From NCBI GenBank assembly GCA_046155605.1, contig JBJXFQ010000131.1, forward strand, positions 1-11,226: a stretch of DNA of 11,226 bases, read 5' to 3'. The position numbers and the translations under genes were made by a program. The stretch is from JAEUIZ01 sp046155605 (GTDB lineage: Bacteria; Planctomycetota; Phycisphaerae; Phycisphaerales; UBA1924). Position 1 is the stretch's first letter; the number at the start of each line of letters is the position of its first letter. The notes under the pieces were generated by a model that saw nothing but the letters and a program-made list of their open reading frames with translations, was not told the DNA's origin and did no database searches. Shown in pieces: positions 1 to 5,756 of the stretch.

Positions 1-2
1 TG

Positions 3-1091
3 AAGGCCGCCGAGGTCGGGCACCTGCTGGTGACCAATCCGCTCGACGTGGGCTACCTGACCGGCTTCCTCGGCGGGGAGTCGTATCTGCTGGTCCCCGA
101 GAGCGGCAGGCCGGTGGTCATCAGCGACTTCCGCTACGAGGAGGAACTCGAGCCCGTCAAGCCGATCGCGGATGTGTACATCCGCAAAACGGGGATGCTG
201 CCGGCGACGGCGGAAGTCATTCGATCGGCGGGGGTGCGGCGGTGCGGGGTGCAGGCCGAGCACATGAACCTGGCCGATTTCCGCGCGCTGGGCGAGTTGC
301 TGGGGGGCGCGAAGGACGGAGCGGGGCTCGCCAAGGGCGGGCGGGTGGAACTGGTCACGACGTCGGGCCTGGTGGGCAAGTTGCGGGCGATCAAGGACGA
401 GCACGAGATCGCGCTGATGCGCAAGGCGACGCGGATTCAGGAGGCCGCGCTCGTGGCCGTGATTCCCACGCTTCGGCGTGGGAAGGGCGCGGGCAAGACG
501 GAACTCGAGATCGCGGCGCGGCTGGAAGCGGAGATGAAGTCGCGCGGGTCGTCGCAGCCGGGGTTCCAGTCGATCATCGCGGCGAAGGCGAACGGCAGCC
601 TGCCGCACTATCGGCCCGGGCCAGTGAAGGCGGCGAAGGATCGGCCGCTGCTGGTGGATTGGGGCGCGACGTACCAGGGCTACCAGAGCGACATGACGCG
701 AACCTTCACGCTCGGGAAGTGGCCCAGGAAGATCGCCGAAATCTATCAGATCGTGCTGGAGGCGCAGGAGATGGCGGCGGCAGCGCTGGCGCCGGGCAAG
801 ACAACGCACGAGATCGACGCGGTGGCGCGGGTACACATCACGCGGCATGGGTATGGACAGGAGTTTGGGCACGGGCTGGGCCACGGGCTGGGGCTCTCGA
901 AAGACCCGCCGTACCTGAATCCGATGGTGCCGATGATCACGCTGGAGGTGGGTCATGTATGCACGGTCGAGCCGGGGATCTATCTGCCCGGCATCGGGGG
1001 AGTTCGGATTGAAGATCTGTATGTGATCCGTCCCGGCGGCGCGGAGAACCTCTGCAAGATGCGAAAGGACATGGAATGGGCGACGCTGTAG
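3..1091 (+). CDS. M24-family Xaa-Pro aminopeptidase/dipeptidase (5' partial)
   Basis: This is a cytosolic metallopeptidase of the pita-bread fold that cleaves Xaa-Pro bonds; it is PepP/PepQ-like and the exact specificity is not resolved. The frame is open to the window edge, and codons before the GTG at 30 encode a normal family sequence (HLLVTNPLDVGYLTGF), so the true start lies upstream and about 362 residues are present. Numbering from that GTG, the five metal ligands are visible: D210 (VDWGA), D221 (SDMTRTF), H285 (second GHG of GHGLGHGLGL), E314 (VEPGIY) and E328 (RIEDL). H193 (PHYRPG) fits the conserved substrate-binding His. Their spacing matches, residue for residue, what I recall of archaeal prolidase. 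The usual HE of the GLxxHExP motif is absent, replaced by SKDPP at 290-294. accB follows 166 bp downstream; pepQ-type genes commonly lie near accBC, so the context supports the call. Confidence 0.9.
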   Translation, partial: KAAEVGHLLVTNPLDVGYLTGFLGGESYLLVPESGRPVVISDFRYEEELEPVKPIADVYIRKTGMLPATAEVIRSAGVRRCGVQAEHMNLADFRALGELLGGAKDGAGLAKGGRVELVTTSGLVGKLRAIKDEHEIALMRKATRIQEAALVAVIPTLRRGKGAGKTELEIAARLEAEMKSRGSSQPGFQSIIAAKANGSLPHYRPGPVKAAKDRPLLVDWGATYQGYQSDMTRTFTLGKWPRKIAEIYQIVLEAQEMAAAALAPGKTTHEIDAVARVHITRHGYGQEFGHGLGHGLGLSKDPPYLNPMVPMITLEVGHVCTVEPGIYLPGIGGVRIEDLYVIRPGGAENLCKMRKDMEWATL

Positions 1092-1094
1092 GAA

Positions 1095-1246
1095 GAAGGG
1101 ACGGAGGGACGAAGGGACGCGGGGGCGACGGGAACACCCCTACGTTGTCTCTGCCCCATCCAACCTCGAGTGAACGTGCTCATTCTCTCGTGTCTATCTT
1201 CCACTTTGTCCCTTCGTGCCTTTGTGCCTTCGTCCCTTCATGCCTT
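1095..1246. repeat. Inverted array of degenerate 8-bp repeats between peptidase gene and accB
   Basis: The left arm (1095-1126) is four consecutive octamers, gaagggac, ggagggac, gaagggac and gcgggggc. The right arm (1208-1246) holds the complementary units gtcccttc, gtgccttt, gtgccttc, gtcccttc and a partial atgcctt. The arms therefore consist of RAAGGSAC-like units in opposite orientation, separated by about 80 bp of unremarkable sequence. The transcript could fold into a long imperfect purine/pyrimidine stem. The right arm ends 11 bp before the accB start. It could act as a transcription attenuator or processing site, or be a dispersed intergenic repeat; the sequence shows the structure but not its role. 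Confidence 0.75.
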
Positions 1247-1257
1247 GGAATCTCCCA

Positions 1258-1716
1258 ATGATCGACATCCGCAAACTGAAGGAACTCGTCCGGCTGATGG
1301 TTGAGAACGACCTGGCCGAACTTGACCTGAAGGACCAGGAAGAGACCGTGACGATCAAGCGCGGGATCGGCCCGCCGATGGTCTCGGCACCGATGGTCCG
1401 ATCAACTGCCCCCGCGTCGGAGGCCGAGAACGGCACGGTCGAGTCGCACGCCGTGCCCGCCGCCGATACATCGGGGTTGGTGGCGATCGAGTCCCCGATG
1501 GTGGGTACGTTTTATTCGTCGCCGAACCCGGATTCGCCGCCGTTCCTGTCGGTGGGCTCGGCGGTGTCGGCCGAGACCGTGGTGTGCCTGATCGAGGCGA
1601 TGAAGGTCTTTAACGAGATCAAGGCCGAGGTCACGGGCACGGTCGAACGCGTGCTCGTCAACAGCGGGGACGCGGTGGAGTTCGGGCAAAGACTCTTCCT
1701 GGTTCGGCCGGCGTAG
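1258..1716 (+). CDS. accB: Biotin carboxyl carrier protein of acetyl-CoA carboxylase
   Basis: BCCP carries the biotin that AccC carboxylates and the carboxyltransferase uses to make malonyl-CoA for fatty-acid synthesis. The product is 152 aa, close to the 156 aa of the E. coli protein. The N-terminal segment MIDIRKLKELVRLMVEND (1-18) is the family's dimerisation/helix region, followed by an Ala/Pro/Thr-rich linker (about 38-72). The biotinyl domain (about 76-151) contains SPMVGTFYSSPNPD, the 'thumb'-type segment of bacterial BCCPs, and the biotinylation motif EAMKVFNE with the acceptor lysine at K116. The motif reads EAMKV where EAMKL/EAMKM is usual. The frame is open upstream to a GTG at 1216, but that stretch lies inside the octamer repeat and does not resemble BCCP, so ATG 1258 is chosen. 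No clear ribosome-binding site precedes it. accC follows after 6 nt, implying co-transcription. Confidence 0.96.
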   Translation: MIDIRKLKELVRLMVENDLAELDLKDQEETVTIKRGIGPPMVSAPMVRSTAPASEAENGTVESHAVPAADTSGLVAIESPMVGTFYSSPNPDSPPFLSVGSAVSAETVVCLIEAMKVFNEIKAEVTGTVERVLVNSGDAVEFGQRLFLVRPA

Positions 1717-1722
1717 CCCCGC

Positions 1723-3057
1723 ATGTTTCGTCGCATCCTCATCGCAAACCGTGGCGAGATCGCCCTCCGCGTCATCCGCGCCTGCCGCGAACTGGGCGTC
1801 GAGGCCGTCTGTGTCTATTCCACCGCCGACAAGGACGCGCCGTACCTGCGGCTGGCGGACCGCGCGATCTGCATCGGTCCCGGCCCCGCGAAGGAGTCAT
1901 ACCTCAACATCCCGCGGATCATCTCGGCCGCCGAGACCGCCGATGTCGATGCGATCCACCCCGGCTACGGATTCCTCTCGGAGCGGGCCGAGTTCGCCCA
2001 GATCTGCCGCGATTGCAAGATCGAGTTCATCGGGCCTTCGCCCGAGGCGATGGGCAAACTGGGGGATAAGGTCGAGTGCAAGCGGACGGCAAAGGCCAAC
2101 AAGGTTCCGATCTTTCCGGGGTCCGAGGGCGCGATCGAGGACGAGGCCGCCCGCATCGCCGCGGAGGTCGGGTATCCCGTCATCATCAAGGCGTCGGCGG
2201 GAGGGGGCGGGCGCGGGATGCGTGTCTGCCACAACGAGGCGACGCTGCGTTCGAGCATCAAGCAGGCTGCCGCCGAGGCCCATGCCGCCTTCGGCAACGG
2301 GGCCGTCTTCATCGAGAAGTTTCTCGAGCACGCGCGGCACGTCGAGGTGCAGTGCCTGGGCGACAAGCACGGGCACGCTGTCCACCTCTTCGAGCGCGAT
2401 TGCTCGATGCAGCGTCGTCATCAGAAGATCATCGAAGAGGCTCCGGGGCCCGGGATCGATCGGCGCAAGCGTGATGCCGTCTGCGAGGCCGCGGCCAGGC
2501 TTATCAAGGCGGCGGACTATTCCGGGGCGGCGACCGTCGAGTTTCTCATGGATGAGAAGCAAAACTTCTATATGTTAGAAGTGAACACTCGCGTGCAGGT
2601 CGAGCACCCCGTCACGGAGATGGTCACGGGCATCGACATCGTCAAGACGATGATCCGCGTCGCGGCGGGCGAGCCCCTGCCCTTCCGCCAGCGGGACATC
2701 GTGCTGCGCGGGCACGCGATGGAATGCCGCATCAACGCGGAGGACCCGGACAAGGGCTTCCGCCCGTCGGCGGGACGGATCGACACATGGCAGACGCCGG
2801 GCGGCCCGGGCGTGCGGCTCGATTCGCACGTCGTGCCAGGGTATGTGGTGCCCCCGAACTATGACAGCATGATCGGCAAACTGATCGTTCACGCGGATTC
2901 GCGTGAGGAGTGCATCGTCCGGATGGGCCGGGCGCTGCGCGAGTTTCAGGTCGGCCCGATCAAGACGACGATCGCGCTGCACTCGCGGTTGCTCGAAACG
3001 TCGGATTTCAAACGCGGCGGGATCGACATTCATTTCCTCGAGCGGTTGTTGAAATAG
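1723..3057 (+). CDS. accC: Biotin carboxylase subunit of acetyl-CoA carboxylase
   Basis: AccC uses ATP and bicarbonate to carboxylate biotin on AccB in the cytosol. The 444-aa product is near the usual 449 aa. The N-terminal biotin carboxylase domain (1-115; MFRRILIANRGEIALRVIRA, HPGYGFLSE) is followed by the ATP-grasp domain with K116, K156, the glycine-rich loop ASAGGGGRGM (157-166) and the metal/catalytic segment EVNTRVQVEHP (E286, N288, R290, E294). The C-terminal domain carries R336 (ECRINAED) and NYDSMIGK (379-386). All expected catalytic and ATP-binding residues I checked are present. The gene lies 6 nt after accB, the conserved accBC arrangement. No convincing terminator follows: 3058-3214 shows only short GC-rich inverted stretches. 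Confidence 0.97.
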   Translation: MFRRILIANRGEIALRVIRACRELGVEAVCVYSTADKDAPYLRLADRAICIGPGPAKESYLNIPRIISAAETADVDAIHPGYGFLSERAEFAQICRDCKIEFIGPSPEAMGKLGDKVECKRTAKANKVPIFPGSEGAIEDEAARIAAEVGYPVIIKASAGGGGRGMRVCHNEATLRSSIKQAAAEAHAAFGNGAVFIEKFLEHARHVEVQCLGDKHGHAVHLFERDCSMQRRHQKIIEEAPGPGIDRRKRDAVCEAAARLIKAADYSGAATVEFLMDEKQNFYMLEVNTRVQVEHPVTEMVTGIDIVKTMIRVAAGEPLPFRQRDIVLRGHAMECRINAEDPDKGFRPSAGRIDTWQTPGGPGVRLDSHVVPGYVVPPNYDSMIGKLIVHADSREECIVRMGRALREFQVGPIKTTIALHSRLLETSDFKRGGIDIHFLERLLK

Positions 3058-3214
3058 GCAGCGGCTGTCGGGCGGATCTCGCCTGCCTTTGCGCCACGGC
3101 CCACCCAACCCGACCACTTCCCGGACACGATCGGCGAGTCTGATCCGTTGCCCGAGTTCGGAAGCAGAGCGAGTCGCTCCCGCTCTCGCGGCGGCGGCGC
3201 GGTATGCTGGACGC
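3058..3214. other. Intergenic region after accC
   Basis: These 157 bp separate accC from the small lipoprotein gene. I see no clear terminator hairpin with a T-tract, no tRNA and no convincing promoter; in-frame coding extensions of the downstream gene through here look like low-complexity noise. Confidence 0.5.
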
Positions 3215-3565
3215 ATGGTGTCAGCACGTCTGTTGCTCGCGGGAGTTGTGGCGGTTGCCGGCTGTGCGGCGCGACAGCGCGCGGAGGCACCAGCCACCTA
3301 CGAAGTCCGCAATCAGACGCCGGTGGCGATCGTCGCCAAGATCGTCCGCCATGGCGCGCTCGACACGAACTCGTGGCTTCGGTCGGCGCTCGTCCCGCCA
3401 GGCCAATCGCGATCGCTGGCTATTTCGGACGGCCAACCGGTGGACCTGATCGTTGATCCCGCCGACGCGCCGGCGACGAGGGTGGCGCTGTCGGTCGCCG
3501 CGCCGGTGCTGGTGGTCTCACGCGCGGGCGAGCGAATGGCATTGAAGGTGGAGGCGGGCAAGTGA
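3215..3565 (+). CDS. Small putative lipoprotein, unknown function
   Basis: The product is 116 aa and I do not recognise a named family. The N-terminus has one Arg, a hydrophobic stretch LLLAGVVAV and a lipobox-like VAGC with the acceptor Cys at 17, so it is probably a lipoprotein anchored in an envelope membrane. The mature part has a beta-sandwich feel: YEVRNQTPVAIVAKIV (30-45), a PPGQ turn, then alternating hydrophobic strands to the C-terminus. ATG 3215 is chosen over upstream in-frame codons because it places the signal peptide exactly at the N-terminus; the longer version would put a Ser/Arg-rich stretch ahead of it. The stop overlaps the next start (GTGA at 3562-3565), so the two are probably translationally coupled. 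The next protein has a similar strand pattern. Confidence 0.7.
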   Translation: MVSARLLLAGVVAVAGCAARQRAEAPATYEVRNQTPVAIVAKIVRHGALDTNSWLRSALVPPGQSRSLAISDGQPVDLIVDPADAPATRVALSVAAPVLVVSRAGERMALKVEAGK

Positions 3566-3957
3566 GCGGCGCGCCGTGTCGCTCCGGGGTGCGGCACCTT
3601 CGTCGTCGGGTGGGCTGCGCGGGCGCGCTCGCTGCGCTGCTCCTCGGCCCGGGCTGCACGTACACCGTCGATGTCTACAACGCCTCGAACACTTCTGTTT
3701 TGGTACGCATGATCCAACTCGATCCGATTCAGCCGGATTGGGTGCTCGACAGCGAGCGCGTGCAGCCGGGCTCGTGGGCGCGGCTTGGTCCGCGTCGCGT
3801 CGCGTTTGAATCCGTCGCGGTCGATGCCGGCGTGCCATCGCGCCAGGTCACGCCCGCGCGCCTGCGCATCAAGCCCGGCAGCAGCGCCGTCCGCGTCGAG
3901 ACGGGCTCGGCCGCCGAAGGCTCGCCGTTTGTGCTTACCCCCGGGAGGCCCGAATGA
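3562..3957 (+). CDS. Small putative exported or lipoprotein, paralogue-like to its neighbour
   Basis: The product is 131 aa of unrecognised family, starting at a GTG that overlaps the preceding stop. An Arg-rich n-region (RHLRRR, 11-16) and hydrophobic stretch AGALAALLLG form a signal peptide. Cys 32 follows LGPG, a poor but possible lipobox, so lipidation is less certain than for the upstream protein. The mature region YTVDVYNASNTSVLVRMIQ followed by WVLDSERVQPGSWARLG resembles the upstream protein's NQTPVAIVAKIV / WLRSALVPPGQSRSLA, which suggests an old tandem duplication. The stop overlaps the following start in ATGA (3954-3957). The C-terminus (LTPGRPE) is polar. Function is unknown; a structural or assembly role in the envelope is only a guess. 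Confidence 0.65.
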   Translation: MSGAPCRSGVRHLRRRVGCAGALAALLLGPGCTYTVDVYNASNTSVLVRMIQLDPIQPDWVLDSERVQPGSWARLGPRRVAFESVAVDAGVPSRQVTPARLRIKPGSSAVRVETGSAAEGSPFVLTPGRPE

Positions 3958-4829
3958 TCGCCGCGCTCGTGTGCTCGCTCGTGCTCGCGCAGCCGCCTGT
4001 GCAGCCCGCCGCGCCCGTGAAGAAGGAAACACCATCGCGGCAGCCGGGGAAGCGTGAGGCCATCTCGCCCGGCAAGCCAGCGCCCGACAAGTCGGACCCC
4101 GACCGGGTCAATCCCGGCAAGGGCGAGAACACCAGGCCGTCCGCCGCCCTCGTTGATTTCCCGCACCCGCTCATCAGCGAGGTGCTCTATGCCGTGCCGA
4201 CGGGCGTCTGGGGCGACGCGAGCAAGGATGATCTCCGCGATGCCAACGGCGACGAGTTCATCGAGATCGTGAACCCGCACGACGAGCCGATCCAACTCGC
4301 CGGCTATCGCCTGTCTGATCGTCCGAGCGACGATCCGAAGCGCAAGGCGACCAATCTCAGTTTCACGTTTCCGCGGCTGGAACTCAAGCCAGGGCAGGTC
4401 GCGGTCGTCTTCAACGGGCACGGGGCGACGTGGGCCGGGCCTGTGGGCGATTCCGGCCGCGCGCCCGAGAAGCCCGACGAGCGCTTTGCCAATGGGTTTG
4501 TGTTCACGATGCGCGTGACGAGCGAGCGATCGGGACTCGCCAACGCGGCGGACCTGGTTTTGCTCACCGCGCCGGACGGCACGAAGGTGCATTGCATTAC
4601 CTGGGGCGACGCGAAGCCGATCCCCGGCGCGAGGCTCGTCGAGGCCGCGCCGCTGGTCTCAGGCCGACAGTCCGGCAGCGTCGCGCGCCGCGGGCCGAAG
4701 TCGTCGCTCGAGGCGCACCCCGAGATCGAGGGTGGCCGATTCAGCCCGGGGTTTCCGTGGATCGTCGATCCACGCCCGACCGAAGCGCCCGAAGACGGCT
4801 TGCCCGCCGAGCGGCCCAGGAAAAAGTAA
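3954..4829 (+). CDS. Secreted lamin-tail-domain (LTD) protein
   Basis: The product is 291 aa. A short hydrophobic N-terminus (MIAALVCSLVLAQ) looks like a signal peptide with cleavage near A12. It is followed by a Pro/Lys/Asp-rich disordered spacer (about 14-66). Residues about 72-225 match the lamin-tail Ig-like fold: LISEVLYAVP, then DANGDEFIEIVNPHDEPIQLAGYRLSD (the hallmark xxEFIEIxN and LxGYxLSD blocks), FPRLELKPGQVAVVF, and LVLLTAPDGTKV. The C-terminal about 60 residues are Pro/Arg/Lys-rich. Bacterial LTD proteins are usually extracellular or surface-associated and are often accessory modules of nucleases or adhesins, but no nuclease motif is present here. The gene is the third member of an overlapping trio (ATGA junction at 3954-3957), so it probably works with the two small exported proteins. 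Domain call is fairly sure; the role is unknown. Confidence 0.8.
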   Translation: MIAALVCSLVLAQPPVQPAAPVKKETPSRQPGKREAISPGKPAPDKSDPDRVNPGKGENTRPSAALVDFPHPLISEVLYAVPTGVWGDASKDDLRDANGDEFIEIVNPHDEPIQLAGYRLSDRPSDDPKRKATNLSFTFPRLELKPGQVAVVFNGHGATWAGPVGDSGRAPEKPDERFANGFVFTMRVTSERSGLANAADLVLLTAPDGTKVHCITWGDAKPIPGARLVEAAPLVSGRQSGSVARRGPKSSLEAHPEIEGGRFSPGFPWIVDPRPTEAPEDGLPAERPRKK

Positions 4830-4919
4830 ACCTCACGCGCGCGGCGCACGACCCGTCGCTGCCCTACGCTTGGCTCCGCGACACACGCCGAAAAATCGCC
4901 GCACCACGGGACCGCCGAC

Positions 4920-5456
4920 ATGGCCTGGATCACCAAGAACTCCGCCGCCGCCCGCATCGCCCGCCGCGACGAGCCCTATCTCACCGACGCCATGAAGTCC
5001 GACCTTCACCAGCGGGTCTTCCCGCGGTATGAGACGCGGCTGGCCTGCACGATGCCGGGGCTGCACCTGATTCAGCATCAGTACGGCTGGGTGCCGGCGC
5101 AAGCGATGGACGAGTTAGCGGTGTTTCTGGGCGTCTCGCCCGCCGAGGTGCTCGATACGGCCAGTTTCTACGAGGAATACTGGCTCAAGCCCAAGGGACG
5201 ACACCTGGTCTCCGTCTGCCGATCCATCGCCTGCGAGTTCTGCGGTCAGCCGGCGCTGACGCAGGCCATCAAGGACGCGCTGGGCATCGACGTGGGCGAA
5301 ACGACCGACGACGGCAGATTCACGCTCATCGAACTTGAATGTCTCGGGGCCTGCGGGGGCGCGCCGGCGATTCTTATCGACGAAACGCTGCACGAGGGTG
5401 TCACGCCCGCCGACGTGCCCCGCCTGCTCGCGCAGGTCGCCGAGCACGGGCACTAG
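4920..5456 (+). CDS. nuoE: NADH-quinone oxidoreductase subunit E (24-kDa [2Fe-2S] subunit)
   Basis: NuoE is a peripheral-arm subunit of respiratory complex I; its thioredoxin-like domain binds the N1a [2Fe-2S] cluster next to NuoF. The 178-aa product has the N-terminal helical domain (about 23-80: PRYETRLACTMPGLHLIQHQYGWVP, EVLDTASFYEEY) and then the cluster domain. The four ligands are visible as C100-x4-C105 (VCRSIAC) and C141-x3-C145 (CLGACGGAP). An extra Cys occurs at 108. ATG 4920 follows 90 bp of spacer after the lamin-tail gene, with no clear ribosome-binding site; the next in-frame Met (25) would cut into family sequence. nuoF, which normally follows, is absent; the 3' end abuts a broken minus-strand gene. 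Other [2Fe-2S] thioredoxin-like subunits (HndA/HoxE-type) are an alternative given the lack of nuo neighbours. Confidence 0.88.
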   Translation: MAWITKNSAAARIARRDEPYLTDAMKSDLHQRVFPRYETRLACTMPGLHLIQHQYGWVPAQAMDELAVFLGVSPAEVLDTASFYEEYWLKPKGRHLVSVCRSIACEFCGQPALTQAIKDALGIDVGETTDDGRFTLIELECLGACGGAPAILIDETLHEGVTPADVPRLLAQVAEHGH

Positions 5457-5684
5457 CGCGGCAACACCAGCGCCTCGTAATCAAGGTTGATCTGCCCCGA
5501 GAACACCGGCCGGCCATCGCGCGCGCTTTGCCGTGTCGCGGTAGTCCTTGCCCGTGCCGTTGGGCATGTGCTCAAGCCGCGGTGCCATCCGCGCGGCATA
5601 GCAGTTCAGACAGCCCGGCGAGACCGGCGTACAGCCCGCGACCGGATTCCAAGTAGCCTGCGTCCACTCGATGCGCGAACCCAT
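5453..5684 (-). pseudogene. Truncated, frameshifted DUF5131 (phage Gp37/Gp68-like) gene remnant
   Basis: The fragment starts at ATG 5684 and gives MGSRIEWTQATWNPVAGC, then SPGCLNCYAARMAPRLE, the characteristic N-terminus of DUF5131 proteins with its three-Cys cluster (GCx5-6GCxNCYA). Reading continues through GKDYRDTAKRAR, then hits an alternating C/G run at 5518-5526 and stops after 67 residues (TGA at 5481-5483). Shifting frame at that run restores family-like sequence DGRPVFSGQINLDYEALVLPR, which then ends at a TAG (5453-5455) formed inside the nuoE stop. Full-length members are several hundred residues, so only about a quarter remains and the RWRKPR-type core is lost. Both the frameshift and the truncation argue for a decaying gene; a sequencing error could explain the frameshift but not the truncation. 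Confidence 0.75.
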
Positions 5685-5696
5685 TTTTTCTTGGCT

Positions 5697-5711
5697 GATA
5701 CAGAGTGTACC
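5697..5711. promoter_or_regulatory. Imperfect 15-bp palindrome, possible operator before the DUF5131 remnant
   Basis: On the minus strand this reads GGTACACTCTGTATC, with arms GGTACA and TGTATC around a 3-bp centre; one base pair per arm breaks the symmetry. It overlaps the proposed -10 hexamer of the remnant gene and begins 13 bp upstream of its ATG, the position expected of a repressor site. No regulator can be named from the sequence. Confidence 0.35.
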
Positions 5712-5731
5712 AGACGAAACACAAACTGCAA
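5704..5731 (-). promoter_or_regulatory. Possible sigma-70 promoter of the DUF5131 remnant
   Basis: On the minus strand TTGCAG (5731-5726) and TACACT (5709-5704) are separated by 16 bp. The stretch is clearly richer in A/T than its surroundings and lies 19 bp upstream of the remnant's ATG. Both hexamers are only partial matches to TTGACA/TATAAT, so this is a weak call. Confidence 0.35.
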
Positions 5732-5734
5732 GCC

Positions 5735-5756
5735 GTAGTGGCCTGAACGGGCCTAC
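5735..5756 (-). terminator. Possible hairpin at the 3' end of the anti-sigma gene
   Basis: The segment GTAGTGGCC, a short loop, and GGCCTAC can pair as a 7-bp stem with a 2-nt bulge, and it includes the stop codon of the anti-sigma gene. The flank after it on the minus strand is only moderately U-rich (TTTGTGTTT), not a strong intrinsic terminator tract. Confidence 0.25.

Noticed and set aside
242..1012. 256-residue plus-strand frame inside the M24 peptidase
   Set aside because: It is a shifted frame of a gene with all metal ligands in place; its product is Gly/Arg/Ala low complexity.
1095..1246. CRISPR array
   Set aside because: The units are only 8 bp, contiguous without spacers, and inverted relative to each other; no cas gene is nearby.
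1216..1257. N-terminal extension of AccB to GTG 1216
   Set aside because: The extra 14 residues are encoded by the octamer repeat and do not resemble BCCP N-termini; ATG 1258 gives a standard start.
3729..4592. 287-residue open frame on the minus strand
   Set aside because: It is antisense to the small exported protein and the lamin-tail gene, whose fold motifs and overlapping starts are convincing; the antisense product is Arg-rich with no motif.
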